DNA of 64,000 bases from NCBI GenBank assembly GCA_028280635.1, contig JANQLM010000006.1:21214-85213 (forward strand). The letters run 5' to 3'. Shown in pieces: positions 1-8,941 of the stretch. A program made the translations under genes and the position numbers. The notes under the pieces were generated by a model. The model saw nothing but the letters and a program-made list of their open reading frames with translations. It did no database searches and had not been told where the DNA came from. The first letter of the stretch is position 1. Each line of letters starts with the position of its first letter. This DNA comes from Halieaceae bacterium. GTDB taxonomy: Bacteria > Pseudomonadota > Gammaproteobacteria > Pseudomonadales > Halieaceae.

Positions 1-471
1 ATCGGCCTGCATGTCCCCAGCCTGCGCGAGCGGCGCGAAGACATTCCGCTGCTGGCCAATTTTCTGCTGCAACGCCTGGCCAGTGCATCGGAACAGCCGG
101 TGCACCGGCTGACCGACTCCGCCATGACCGCGCTGAGCAGCTATAGCTTCCCGGGCAATGTGCGCGAGCTGGAGAACATTCTCGAGCGCGCCTGTACCCT
201 GTGTAACGGCGAAAACATCGAGGTGGAGGACCTGCGCCTGTCCCAGGGGGTAGAACTAGAGCCGGTGCAGGAATCCGCCAGCCACGCCGGGCCACCGCCA
301 GTGGAGGCAGCCTTTGGCAACCTTGACGACTATCTCGAGAACATCGAACGCGAGGTACTGACCCGGGCCCTGGAGCAATCCCGCTGGAACAAGACCGCCG
401 CCGCCAAGCTGCTGGGGATCAGCTTCCGCTCCCTGCGCTACCGCCTCAAGAAGCTCGAACTCGACGATTGA
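1..471 (+). CDS. pilR: Type IV pilus response regulator PilR (3' end)
   Basis: The gene enters from the left edge in frame 1, leaving about 156 C-terminal residues. Seen: the end of a sigma54-activator AAA+ domain (LRERREDIPLL, then SFPGNVRELENILERA) and a C-terminal Fis-type helix-turn-helix (KTAAAKLLGISFRSLRYRL) ending 3 residues before the stop. Known: PilR is the NtrC-family partner of the sensor PilS and activates pilin transcription with sigma54. The pilR identity, rather than another NtrC-like regulator, rests on the fimT and minor pilin genes just downstream, as in Pseudomonas. The receiver domain and Walker A lie outside the window. Confidence 0.9.
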   Translation: MGLHVPSLRERREDIPLLANFLLQRLASASEQPVHRLTDSAMTALSSYSFPGNVRELENILERACTLCNGENIEVEDLRLSQGVELEPVQESASHAGPPPVEAAFGNLDDYLENIEREVLTRALEQSRWNKTAAAKLLGISFRSLRYRLKKLELDD

Positions 472-591
472 CCGCTTCGGTAGCGACGCGGCTGCCGGCA
501 CCGCCACCCGCGATTCTATACTGACCTAATTGCCCCCAGGCCAGGTTTTGCCCCTGGGGCCCACTATCGCCCATTTGCCAGGGAAGGCCAC

Positions 592-1158
592 GTGGGACGC
601 TATACGTCAGCAAGAATAATCAGAGCGGCCACTCGCGCGCACTCCCGGGGCTACACGCTGCTGGACCTGCTGATCGCCACCACCATCGCCGGGCTGCTGC
701 TGCAGGCCAGCTTTGGCCTGGGTGCGCTGATTCACAGGGAGCGGCAAATGCTGGCAGTACGGGAACTACAGCGCCTGGTGCAGTTCGCCCGCGGCCAGGC
801 AGTCAATCTGCAGCGCGAGGTGCTACTGTGCGCGCTGGATGAGGAACAGGCCTGCGACGGGCGCTGGGACGGGCGCGAGGTGGCAGTGTTTTCTGACCTG
901 GATCGCGACAAGCGGCTAGACCCCGGGGAAGCTCTGTACCTGGATCACTGGCCAGTGGATCGAGGCCGGCTGGCCTGGCGCGCGTCGCTGGGGCGGGATT
1001 ACCTGGCCTTTTCCGCCATGGGCAGTACCCACCAGAATGGCAGCTTTGTGCTGTGTTTCGCCAGGCAGGGTGAGCAGCCGGACATTGTGCTCACCCTCAA
1101 TCGGGGCGGCAGGCCTTACCTGAACACGCCCGGTGGGCGTCGCTGCCCAAGAGGATAG
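592..1158 (+). CDS. fimT: Type IV pilus minor pseudopilin FimT (GspH/FimT family)
   Basis: 188 aa with a GTG start preceded by AGGGAAGG. The prepilin leader ends SRG and is followed by YTLLDLLIATT and a single hydrophobic helix, which is the class III signal cleaved by PilD. The usual Glu at +5 is Asp here. The C-terminal half has a Cys pair (LLCALDEEQAC) and a late Cys, as in GspH/FimT proteins. It follows pilR by 120 nt, as fimT does in Pseudomonas. A TATACT hexamer (517-522) and a small hairpin (534-559) lie between them, so it may have its own promoter. Function by family: minor pilin that helps prime pilus assembly; some FimT proteins bind DNA for uptake. Confidence 0.8.
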   Translation: MGRYTSARIIRAATRAHSRGYTLLDLLIATTIAGLLLQASFGLGALIHRERQMLAVRELQRLVQFARGQAVNLQREVLLCALDEEQACDGRWDGREVAVFSDLDRDKRLDPGEALYLDHWPVDRGRLAWRASLGRDYLAFSAMGSTHQNGSFVLCFARQGEQPDIVLTLNRGGRPYLNTPGGRRCPRG

Positions 1159-1179
1159 TTTGAAGTAGAGCGCGAGGCC

Positions 1180-1515
1180 TCAGTCAGTCGTCAATGGCTC
1201 GGCAGGGCCAGGCGCCTCAAACACGGCATCCAACACGCCGTCGGCCCGCACCACGATGACCCAGTAGCGTCCCACCTGGCTCGCATAGAAACGGTAAAAG
1301 TACTCATCGTCGTGGTGCAGTTGGCGAATCACCTGGGTGATAAACGCGCCGGGTTTGGCTGCTTGTGCAGTCTGCACGATGTTGTCAGGTACGGTACTGA
1401 CGGGCACCATCACCTCACGGGGCTCATCTGCGGGCCGGTCATCGTCATCCAGCTGGGCCCACGAGACCGCGGGCACCAGCAACAGGGCCAGCAGCAGGGT
1501 CTGAATTCTCTTCAT
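1180..1515 (-). CDS. Small secreted protein at the end of the pilin operon
   Basis: 111 aa with a clear Sec signal peptide (MKRIQTLLLALLLVPAVSWA) and a strong Shine-Dalgarno (GGAGGAGAG) before the ATG. The mature part starts with an acidic stretch (QLDDDDRPADEP), then a compact alpha/beta-looking domain (YFYRFYASQVGRYWVIVV). It lies 30 nt downstream of pilE, so it is very likely co-transcribed. In Pseudomonas a small protein, PilY2, is encoded between pilY1 and pilE. This one has a similar size and context but sits on the other side of pilE, and I cannot see homology. Function unknown; a periplasmic pilus accessory role is inferred from context. Confidence 0.7.
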   Translation of the reverse strand: MKRIQTLLLALLLVPAVSWAQLDDDDRPADEPREVMVPVSTVPDNIVQTAQAAKPGAFITQVIRQLHHDDEYFYRFYASQVGRYWVIVVRADGVLDAVFEAPGPAEPLTTD

Positions 1516-1545
1516 GTCACTCTCCTCCGCCGACGCCAGGTCGGC

Positions 1546-1998
1546 TTAATCGGTACTCCAGCTATTTTCGCTGGCCTCGAAGCCGTCGCCGTCCCGGTCC
1601 CAGAAGCGCTGTCCCAGTTGGTTGATGCGCAGCGCACCATCACCGGCCTGGGCCCCCACCGGAGTGGCGTCCAGGTTAAAGGTGGTGGCCGTGGCCGCCT
1701 GGATGGTCAGGTTGTACAGGGCGTCACCCTCGATGGGACACTGGGCCGGGTGCAGGGTAGAAGCCGGCGCGCCGGTATCGTTGCCGCCGTTGGCGGCGCC
1801 CTCGTAGGTGTAGTTCACCGCCCGGTACTTCTCCATCGCCTGGGCAAAGCCCAGCATGACGCCCATGCAATCCGAACGGCGGCTGCGTGTTACCTGGCTG
1901 TTGTAGCCAGGCAGGGCGATCGACATCAGGATGCCCAGAACCACCAGGGCGATAAGTATCTCGATGAGCGTAAAGCCCTTGTCACGCTTAGCTGCCAT
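1546..1998 (-). CDS. pilE: Type IV minor pilin PilE
   Basis: 150 aa from the ATG chosen here. That start has a GGGAGAAAA Shine-Dalgarno and gives a typical short leader MAAKRDKG cut before FTLIEILIALVVLGI (Phe+1, Glu+5). An upstream in-frame ATG overlapping the pilY1 stop would add 14 residues but has poor spacing. Two Cys (SDCMGV and PAQCPI) are compatible with a pilin disulfide. The C-terminal segment FWDRDGDGFEA looks like a Ca-binding loop. Last pilin gene of the fimU-pilV-pilW-pilX-pilY1-pilE series; family role is a minor pilin of the pilus tip or priming complex. Confidence 0.85.
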   Translation of the reverse strand: MAAKRDKGFTLIEILIALVVLGILMSIALPGYNSQVTRSRRSDCMGVMLGFAQAMEKYRAVNYTYEGAANGGNDTGAPASTLHPAQCPIEGDALYNLTIQAATATTFNLDATPVGAQAGDGALRINQLGQRFWDRDGDGFEASENSWSTD

Positions 1999-2036
1999 AG
2001 CTTTTCTCCCCTGCATCATTGAGTGATCTGCCGCGA

Positions 2037-5000
2037 TCATTCCTTGCGCCAGAAGGTCTTGTATACGCGGTCCTCGGTCAGCAGCTCTGAAGGCGGCTGC
2101 TCCGGACCTACATACATATCACATCCAGCGCCGGTACAGATAATCACCGGCTCATCGATGATGCTGGTGGTCTTCAGCTCCGCACCACGATCAGCCTCGG
2201 TCAAACCGTCGACGTCATCCCAGTTGTTGATCGGGGCGCCGTCGAGCAGGTTGATCTGGTACACCCGGGTCACACCGGCCGCAGGAATACAGCGGCTGGT
2301 TGCCTGAGTCGGGTTGGGCTCGTAGGTGGTGAACGTGACCGCGTTGTTGAAGATCAGCGGCGTGCTGAGAATCTTCTCGCCCACGTTCGGCGTGTTGAAG
2401 TAGAAGCCCTGGGCCGCATCCAGCAGTTCAACCGCGCCGTCCACACCCTCTCCGACGTCGTTGTCCGTGGCGTCGTAGAGGTTGTCGTGGGTCAACTTCA
2501 CGTAAGTCGGCGGGATGGTGTACACGTCATCCTGCAGAATCATGTAGAAGCGGTCGTTGTTCGTTGTCGAAAGCGGATGGGCCTGCCAGCCGGAGCCAAT
2601 CGTTACCGCCAGCTTCTGCTGGTTGTTCTTGATCACCAGCGCCACGTCGGGGCTGTGGTAGAAGCGGCGGTTATTGGCCTCGTTGTTCAGGGTGCTGCCG
2701 GCGCCGAGGTCTGCGATCACGCCGCCGGTGATCAGGTCGTCGAGCTCTGCACCGTTCTTGATGTCAAAGCGCCACACCTGGCCGCCGGCATCACCGACAA
2801 AGATCATGTTGTCGGTGCCGGAACTGGTGATGTCCACTACCGCCAGGTCCGACGGGAAGGAGTAAAGCATGTCATCGAAGTCTTCGGTGTAGTTGACGCC
2901 GTTACCGCCGCTCCAGATCAGCTCACCGGTGAGGGCATCGACGATGTACAGGGCGCGCCCTTCGTTGTCGGTGACACGGGTCTGGGCATCGTCCTGGTCG
3001 GGGTCGTAACCGGCGGTGAAATAGATCACATCCCGCTCTGCACCGCCGATGTCGATGGTGCCGCGAACCGGGCGTGACCAGCTCTGGCCCAGCTCCCCGA
3101 AGTCGCCGGTGCCGCCGCGGATAACCCACAGCATCTCCGGATTATCGCGGTCTGTGACATCCATGGCGTAGTAATTGCGGCCGCCGCGACGCTGGCCGAC
3201 ATAGAGCCGCACAAACTCGCCGTCACCGGCAATCTCGCCGTTGCCGTTGGCATCGTTCACCCAGGCCGTCACGCTACCATCGATACCGTAGACGTGCGGC
3301 TGGTTGGTGCTGGACTCCCGCAGGAGGGTCTGGTTGGCCAGCAGGTCTTCGGGCATGAAGGCAAACTGCTCCACCCCGGTGGCAGCGTTGACCGCGTGCA
3401 GGTAACCGGAGTTGCTGCCGAAGTACACGGTAATATCAGGCTCTTGCTCAGAACCGCCGTAGGTGACGGCCACCGGCTTGGAGTGCAGCGGGTCGCCGAC
3501 GAGGTAGCGGTTCTCGTTGACGACACCGTTACCGTCTTCGTCGTCCACATCCTTGCCCATCACCCACTCGATATGTTCGGCGAAGTCGGCATTGGACATG
3601 GCCGCGGCATTGAACATGGCCTTGGTGAGGTTAGTGTTCTCCGGCGAAATCCGGTTAACCGTGTTGGACAGGGTCGTGCTGGTAGAGCCGGCATAGTAGG
3701 TGAACAGCTTACGCGTATTGTAGGCGGGCGTTTCGCCGTTGGCGCCGCTCACCTCCACTTCCGCGCCGTCGGTCACCCCGCCCCAGGCACTCACGGCATT
3801 GTCACTGAAGAAGCCGGTCACCGAGTTGATGGCGGGCTCACCTTCCGTGGTCGAGTAGTCCAGGATGGTATTGTCGTCGCCACCCAGGCGGTACTTCTTC
3901 AGGTTGCCCGGCCAGTTCGGGGTTTCCTCGGGACGGAACACCGCGAAGTAGATCTCGCTGCGGTGATTCAGTCGGTTGAACTGGTTGATCGCCGCCACCG
4001 GTGCCACGAAGGTGCTGTTCACCTTGAGCACATCGGTGAGGATGTCCTGAACCTCGGCCACGAGGTCAGAAGCCTGGTTGGCCTCCTTGTACTGGCCGCC
4101 ACCGGCCTCGGCCACATCCTTCAGCCACTGGCTGGAGAAGTTGAAGCCGATGGTGTGGGTGCGGATGATCTGCTCTTCTTTCAGGTCCGACTGGTCCTTA
4201 GTGTAGAGGTAGTTCACCAACTCTTTCACACAGACCTCGGAGCTACTGACGCTGGTGTCGCAGGTCTGGTTGCCAACAAAGGTCTTGATCTTCGACTCAG
4301 AGTGCGGCCGGTTGGCCTGGCCATCAGTCAGCAGGATGATATGGCTCTCCTTCTGGCACCAGTCAACAATCGGCGAGCTGTAGCTGGGTTCGTTGCCCAG
4401 GGTCTCGTTCTTACAGTCGCTATCGCCGAGGTTGTCCGGAGAACAACCGTTGGGGTAGTTATTCGTGTAGGTGCCAGGCACCATGGAGCCGTTGACGGAC
4501 ACACGGGTATAGGCGTGGGGGCCGCCGTCATTGGGACCGCCACGGCGCCGGCCGTAGTCGACCTTGCCACCGGTGTAATAGAGGGCAGCCTCATACAGGG
4601 TGTCCTGCACCGGCGTGTAGCCCTGGGTGTTCAACTGGTCGACTTCCTCGAGAATCTCCTGTCGGACCAGGCGCACGTCCGCCGCCTGGGTGCCGTCGTC
4701 CTGGAAGTTGATCACCAGGCGCGGCGCATACACCGGGTCGTAGTTGCTGGAGATCGCGCGCCGGGTAGTACCGCTGCTGCGGTAGACACGGAAGGCCATG
4801 GCATTGCCGCTGGCCCAGCCGCCGCGGTCCACAATGCTCTGCACATGGCTGGCAATATCCACCGTGCGCACCCACTCCCATTCTTCCCAGTTAGCGGTGA
4901 TGTTCCAGTCGAGAGCACCGCTCCAGCTGCGGCTATCGACGGTGCCGTTGCTGTTGCTGAAGGCGTTGGCATCATCGGTCTGTTCGTGCTCAACCTTGAT

Positions 5001-6815
5001 CGTCGTGTTACCCGAATAATCCCACCAGGAGGAGAACTCGATATAGGCAGACTGAATCTTGGCATTGCGGGGGATATTGATACCCGGGAAACGCAGGCCG
5101 GTCTTGCGGCTGTCCTGGAAGTCCAGGTCGTCAGAGTTCACCCAGACGTTGCTGCCCTCTTCCTCGACGTCGTCCTTGGTGTCGGTAATCTGCATGCTGA
5201 CCGTGGCATTGGTACAGGAACTGCCAGGGGTGATGGTGGCCGAGTCGTAGGCGACGCGCAGCACAGGCTGCAGGCCGTTGTCAGCGTCCCGGGCCCAGGC
5301 GGTACGCAGGCCCTGGCCATAGAGGGCAAATGCCATCGGGTTGCCGCCACACCAGTCGGGCAGGTTGACGATTTCCTGCACCACCGTCTTGATGTCGGGT
5401 GACGTCACGGTCGCGTCATTGGTATCCCAGACCGGGATGTCCTCCCAGAGCACACCCGCCGAGGTGAAGCTGCGGCCGGCAATGGTGTCACTGGTGCTGT
5501 AGGCCACCGGGTTGGCGTTGCGCTCGCCGAGGATGGCAAGATCAGTGCGCTCAACGGAGTTGGTCTGTGCCACCACAAAATCGATAAAGGCATTGGTAAT
5601 GGTTACGCCACGCGGTATATCTACATTGCTGAAACGCAGGCCGGTCAAGGTATCCGCCTCGGCGGGCGGCGAACCTACGTAGTACTCCACGGTCAGTTTC
5701 GGCGCATAGTCACCATCGTAGGACTCCATCTGGTGTCTAGAGACCACCGTGGAGCCGGCGCGACGTTCGAAAATGAAGGTCATGTCGGAGATATTGTTGC
5801 CGTCGCCGCGCCATTCCGGGTGATCGACAATATTCTGGACGATGGATGTGAGGCTGGGGGTAACAACGAATTCCGCGCCTGCCGGGTCGGTCAGATCCCA
5901 CTCGACGCTGGCGGACGTGCGATCACGACCACTGATTTCATACTGGCGGCTGCCGTGGAACGCGGCAGACTCACCATACTCACCGGTAATGGTGATTTCC
6001 GCCGTGCCGCCGGTGCTGGAACCATCGACCTCGAAGGTGATGTAGGCATTGGTAATGATGGCGCCATCAGGTACTCGCGTATTGTCAAAGCGAACCCCGA
6101 TAACATGCGGCTCGTCGGCATCACCGTCGTCGTACATGAACTCCAGGTCACCACTGCCGGTGTTGACCCAGTCATCGATGCCGTCCCAGTCGAAACGTTC
6201 CTCGGCGTCGTTGTTACCAGCACTCACCTGATCCTCGAACAGTTGCGCCTCGCCCACCAGGGTGCGAACCATATTGAGCCGGTCACCGTCGATGATCATG
6301 CTGCCGGTATGCCCGGGGTCGATCTTGAGATCACCGGTATTACCGGGGATGGTCATAACCTGCTGGGCATCGTCGTCGTAACCCGCCACGGTTGCGATGG
6401 TGCTGACAACACCCGTCACTTCATTGACATTGCGATCCAGGTTGTCGATCTGGTAGATCACCGGGCCACCCGGGTTGGAGAAACGCATCAGGCCCACATT
6501 GACATTGTTGAGGCTGTTGAGGAGGAGGTGCAGGGCGTCCTGCACGTTCTGCATCCGGGTCTTGCCGGTGCCGCTAACGGTGTTGCTCATGGAGCCGGAG
6601 GTGTCCACGATCAGCAGCAGGTTGGGGGCGACACCGCCCTCCGCATTGCTGCCGAAGAAGATCTCCGTGTCATCCGCCCATACCGGGGCTACCGCTACCA
6701 GGCCGGACAGGAAGGCTGCGGCAAAGCGCCGCCCCTGCCGCGCCAGCCGTGACGCCAGTGTTCCGCTCCTGTATTGGCCTACCGTGGCCAGAAGGGTCGA
6801 TTTTGCCTGTTTCAT
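2037..6815 (-). CDS. pilY1: Type IV pilus tip protein PilY1 with an enlarged vWA region
   Basis: 1592 aa from the ATG with GGAGGAT upstream; longer readings run into pilX. Signal peptide about residues 30-47 (ends PVWA). A von Willebrand A domain begins at 64 with MIDAS DTSGS (71-75) and resumes about 705-930 with the conserved Thr (GYTPVQDTL, 734) and Asp (LLTDGQAN, 831). Between them are three tandem beta-rich modules (about 205-380, 385-525, 540-705), each with an LRFxNxxIP...ITNA-like strand pair and a late IVxxxxW segment. The C-terminal half is the PilY1 beta-propeller, with Ca-loop motifs DDEDGNGVVNE and NDANGNGEIAGDGE. PilY1 is a Ca-dependent tip adhesin and assembly factor. P. aeruginosa PilY1 is about 1160 aa, so the extra length is mostly the inserted modules. 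Confidence 0.92.
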   Translation of the reverse strand: MKQAKSTLLATVGQYRSGTLASRLARQGRRFAAAFLSGLVAVAPVWADDTEIFFGSNAEGGVAPNLLLIVDTSGSMSNTVSGTGKTRMQNVQDALHLLLNSLNNVNVGLMRFSNPGGPVIYQIDNLDRNVNEVTGVVSTIATVAGYDDDAQQVMTIPGNTGDLKIDPGHTGSMIIDGDRLNMVRTLVGEAQLFEDQVSAGNNDAEERFDWDGIDDWVNTGSGDLEFMYDDGDADEPHVIGVRFDNTRVPDGAIITNAYITFEVDGSSTGGTAEITITGEYGESAAFHGSRQYEISGRDRTSASVEWDLTDPAGAEFVVTPSLTSIVQNIVDHPEWRGDGNNISDMTFIFERRAGSTVVSRHQMESYDGDYAPKLTVEYYVGSPPAEADTLTGLRFSNVDIPRGVTITNAFIDFVVAQTNSVERTDLAILGERNANPVAYSTSDTIAGRSFTSAGVLWEDIPVWDTNDATVTSPDIKTVVQEIVNLPDWCGGNPMAFALYGQGLRTAWARDADNGLQPVLRVAYDSATITPGSSCTNATVSMQITDTKDDVEEEGSNVWVNSDDLDFQDSRKTGLRFPGINIPRNAKIQSAYIEFSSWWDYSGNTTIKVEHEQTDDANAFSNSNGTVDSRSWSGALDWNITANWEEWEWVRTVDIASHVQSIVDRGGWASGNAMAFRVYRSSGTTRRAISSNYDPVYAPRLVINFQDDGTQAADVRLVRQEILEEVDQLNTQGYTPVQDTLYEAALYYTGGKVDYGRRRGGPNDGGPHAYTRVSVNGSMVPGTYTNNYPNGCSPDNLGDSDCKNETLGNEPSYSSPIVDWCQKESHIILLTDGQANRPHSESKIKTFVGNQTCDTSVSSSEVCVKELVNYLYTKDQSDLKEEQIIRTHTIGFNFSSQWLKDVAEAGGGQYKEANQASDLVAEVQDILTDVLKVNSTFVAPVAAINQFNRLNHRSEIYFAVFRPEETPNWPGNLKKYRLGGDDNTILDYSTTEGEPAINSVTGFFSDNAVSAWGGVTDGAEVEVSGANGETPAYNTRKLFTYYAGSTSTTLSNTVNRISPENTNLTKAMFNAAAMSNADFAEHIEWVMGKDVDDEDGNGVVNENRYLVGDPLHSKPVAVTYGGSEQEPDITVYFGSNSGYLHAVNAATGVEQFAFMPEDLLANQTLLRESSTNQPHVYGIDGSVTAWVNDANGNGEIAGDGEFVRLYVGQRRGGRNYYAMDVTDRDNPEMLWVIRGGTGDFGELGQSWSRPVRGTIDIGGAERDVIYFTAGYDPDQDDAQTRVTDNEGRALYIVDALTGELIWSGGNGVNYTEDFDDMLYSFPSDLAVVDITSSGTDNMIFVGDAGGQVWRFDIKNGAELDDLITGGVIADLGAGSTLNNEANNRRFYHSPDVALVIKNNQQKLAVTIGSGWQAHPLSTTNNDRFYMILQDDVYTIPPTYVKLTHDNLYDATDNDVGEGVDGAVELLDAAQGFYFNTPNVGEKILSTPLIFNNAVTFTTYEPNPTQATSRCIPAAGVTRVYQINLLDGAPINNWDDVDGLTEADRGAELKTTSIIDEPVIICTGAGCDMYVGPEQPPSELLTEDRVYKTFWRKE

Positions 6816-6843
6816 AGCAGAATCCTCCGAGTATCCCCGACAC

Positions 6844-7320
6844 TCAGTTCGCTTTGGGTTGTAATATGTAGAAACCTTGGGTGTGCTGGCTCTGCACGTT
6901 GGTGTTGGTGCGACCGGCAGTAGCGGCGATGGTGTAGTAGATCGTTGCCATGGAGGATCCACTGTCCCCCTTCTTCGCACTGAACCCCGGCGTAATGAAG
7001 TCGCCCAGGTAAGCCACCTGTACGGAGCCGCTCAGCTTCGCGTCGTCAAAACTGAAGTCCTTGGTGGGCCAGGCGGCGTTGCTAAGCCCGGCGACAAAGG
7101 CGTCACTGATCAGCGGTTCGTCATCCAGGGCTCGCTCGATACTGGTCTCCGCCGTCTGGAAAGTCAGCTCCTTGAGCTCACGGGCGGTGGCCATCTTCGC
7201 TTCCAGGCTGCTGGTTTCCATGGTGGAGAAGCCAACAAAGGTGGTCACCAACAACATGATCAGGGCGACGATCAGTACCGCGCCGCGCTGATGCTCTGTT
7301 CTTTTCAATTGCCGTCTCAT
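6844..7320 (-). CDS. pilX: Type IV pilus minor pilin PilX
   Basis: About 158 aa from the ATG; a GTG 18 nt upstream is also possible and neither has a strong Shine-Dalgarno. The leader MRRQLKRTEHQRG is followed by AVLIVALIMLLVTTFVG and TMETSSLEAKMA, the PilX N-terminal pattern (Ala at +1, no canonical Glu at +5). Ends 28 nt before pilY1. Known role: PilX works with PilV, PilW and PilY1 as the tip sub-complex that primes pilus assembly. Confidence 0.82.
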   Translation of the reverse strand: MRRQLKRTEHQRGAVLIVALIMLLVTTFVGFSTMETSSLEAKMATARELKELTFQTAETSIERALDDEPLISDAFVAGLSNAAWPTKDFSFDDAKLSGSVQVAYLGDFITPGFSAKKGDSGSSMATIYYTIAATAGRTNTNVQSQHTQGFYILQPKAN

Positions 7321-7352
7321 CACTGTCTCAACTCTCACTCGTCACTCAAGCA

Positions 7353-8384
7353 CTAGTTCTTCAACAGAACCGTGGTCTGGAACACCCGGCGCAGGGTCCG
7401 GTCACCATTGTGTGTATAGGTGGTACCCGTGCTGGCGATCTCCTGATCGAGCACCTGGTAGGCGCGCGTGTCCGGCGCATCCAGGACCTGCTCATAGCTC
7501 TGCATCAGCAAGGCCACCTGGATGCTGACAATCTCACCGGCGCCGATGTCCAGGGTGCCGTTATTGGCCGGCACGTAACGCAGTTGCCCGCCGCCCACAT
7601 CCTCGCCATACAGAATCTGCATGTACTCAACGCCTTCGACCATCTCCAGCGCCGTGCCGTTAGTCAGCCGGAACAGTGCGTTCACGGGGATGTTGGCCGG
7701 CGTACGGCGGCGTCCGGTATCGGCCACGTACCAGACCTTCTCGAAGGTCTGCATCAATTCGGTGCCGGCGGGGAAACCCGCACCCAGGGTATCGGTGGTG
7801 TTGCCCGCCAGGCCAAACTGGAAGTTGGTAGCGCTGCCGTCGCAGGCCGGCGTGTTGGTCACCCGGAACAGTATGGCGTTGGAGCAGGAGGCAATGATCA
7901 CGGTCTCGCTCTGGGATATGCACTCCAGGTTGCTGCTGACGGGTACCGTCGTAGCCGCGGAGCCCACATCAGCCTGGGTCGCCACGTTCAGCGGCCGCCC
8001 GTGGGCCAGGTAGACCACATCGCTGCCAATCCGGGCGTTGGCGCCCACCGTTGCGTTCAGGGCTGCCGGCAACGCCGGCGCAAAGCCCGCGGCCAGACGT
8101 TCCCAACCGTCCAGGGGCGTCCAGGTGACGCCGCTGGCGATGGGCGTGATAAAGCCGGTACGGCTGCCACAGCCTATGTAGTAGGCATCGCGCAGGTCGG
8201 ACACCAGCAGGTCCAGGGCGATACGACCGTTCTCCTGCAGGCGTGCCAGGGAGGTCTCGATCTGCGAAGAGTCCTTGTTGGCCAGGAATACGTTGACTAC
8301 GCCGAGTATCAGGAACGCGCCGAGGGCCATGGCCACCAGCAGTTCTACCAGGGTCATACCCGCTTGTCGGCTTATCGTTTTCAT
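7353..8384 (-). CDS. pilW: Type IV pilus minor pilin PilW
   Basis: 343 aa. The ATG start has GAGG nine bases upstream; an earlier TTG overlapping the pilV stop is less likely. Leader MKTISRQAG, then MTLVELLVAMALGAFL (Met at +1, Glu at +5), and RLQENGRIALDLL, typical of PilW/PilV-type proteins. Long beta-rich C-terminal domain with several Cys. Lies between pilV and pilX with near-zero spacing; part of the pilus tip priming complex. Confidence 0.85.
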   Translation of the reverse strand: MKTISRQAGMTLVELLVAMALGAFLILGVVNVFLANKDSSQIETSLARLQENGRIALDLLVSDLRDAYYIGCGSRTGFITPIASGVTWTPLDGWERLAAGFAPALPAALNATVGANARIGSDVVYLAHGRPLNVATQADVGSAATTVPVSSNLECISQSETVIIASCSNAILFRVTNTPACDGSATNFQFGLAGNTTDTLGAGFPAGTELMQTFEKVWYVADTGRRRTPANIPVNALFRLTNGTALEMVEGVEYMQILYGEDVGGGQLRYVPANNGTLDIGAGEIVSIQVALLMQSYEQVLDAPDTRAYQVLDQEIASTGTTYTHNGDRTLRRVFQTTVLLKN

Positions 8385-8395
8385 CTGCGCGCGCC

Positions 8396-8941
8396 TCAAA
8401 ACAGGTCCGCCGTGTAGCTCACGCTACGGGTGACCGTTTCGCGGGTGAGGTTGCCAGCCGTGTCGTAGTCCCGGTCATCCCAGGACACCGTCACCGTGAA
8501 GGTATTGCCGGCACCGCGCACCACCGTGCCGGAACCGTTGAGCAGGACGGGGCGGTAGTCCGCCACCCCCTCGATATTGACGAAGTGCTGGACCCATTCA
8601 CGGGTGTCTTCCACGCCCATCTGTGCGGGCGTGCAACCGACATCGCCGCTCTTGCAGCCGGGTGACGCCGGAATCGTGCCAGCATCGTTGGTATTGATAT
8701 TGTCGTAGACCGAGGTGCCGCGATAACCCTGCACGTTGGCGCGCATGCGATCCATGATGTCCTGGGCCAGGTAGGTGGCCTGGGAGCGCATATAGGCACT
8801 CTGGTTAGTCTGGAAACTGACCATCTGCATGGCGGCGATGCCCAGCAGGCCCACCGTCAGCACCAGGGTGGCGACCAGCACCTCGATCAGTGTGAAACCC
8901 TGTTCGCGGCCAGTACGCTTCAACTGCATGCTCAGGGACAT
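8396..8941 (-). CDS. pilV: Type IV pilus minor pilin PilV
   Basis: 181 aa with GGAGGTGA just upstream of the ATG. Leader MSLSMQLKRTGREQG followed by FTLIEVLVATLVLTVGLLG (Phe+1, Glu+5) and SAYMRSQATYLAQDIMDRMR, the PilV signature region. A Cys pair occurs in GCKSGDVGC. Overlaps the end of fimU by 10 nt. Function by family: minor pilin of the PilVWX-PilY1 tip complex. Confidence 0.88.
   Translation of the reverse strand: MSLSMQLKRTGREQGFTLIEVLVATLVLTVGLLGIAAMQMVSFQTNQSAYMRSQATYLAQDIMDRMRANVQGYRGTSVYDNINTNDAGTIPASPGCKSGDVGCTPAQMGVEDTREWVQHFVNIEGVADYRPVLLNGSGTVVRGAGNTFTVTVSWDDRDYDTAGNLTRETVTRSVSYTADLF

Noticed and set aside
3294..5402. Long open frame of about 700 codons on the + strand, antisense to pilY1
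   Set aside because: It is the complement of a clear PilY1 coding frame in GC-rich DNA; its translation has no recognisable domains and no ribosome site.
6816..6980. N-terminal extension of PilY1 by 55 codons
   Set aside because: It overlaps pilX, is not signal-peptide-like, and the downstream ATG has a strong GGAGGAT site.
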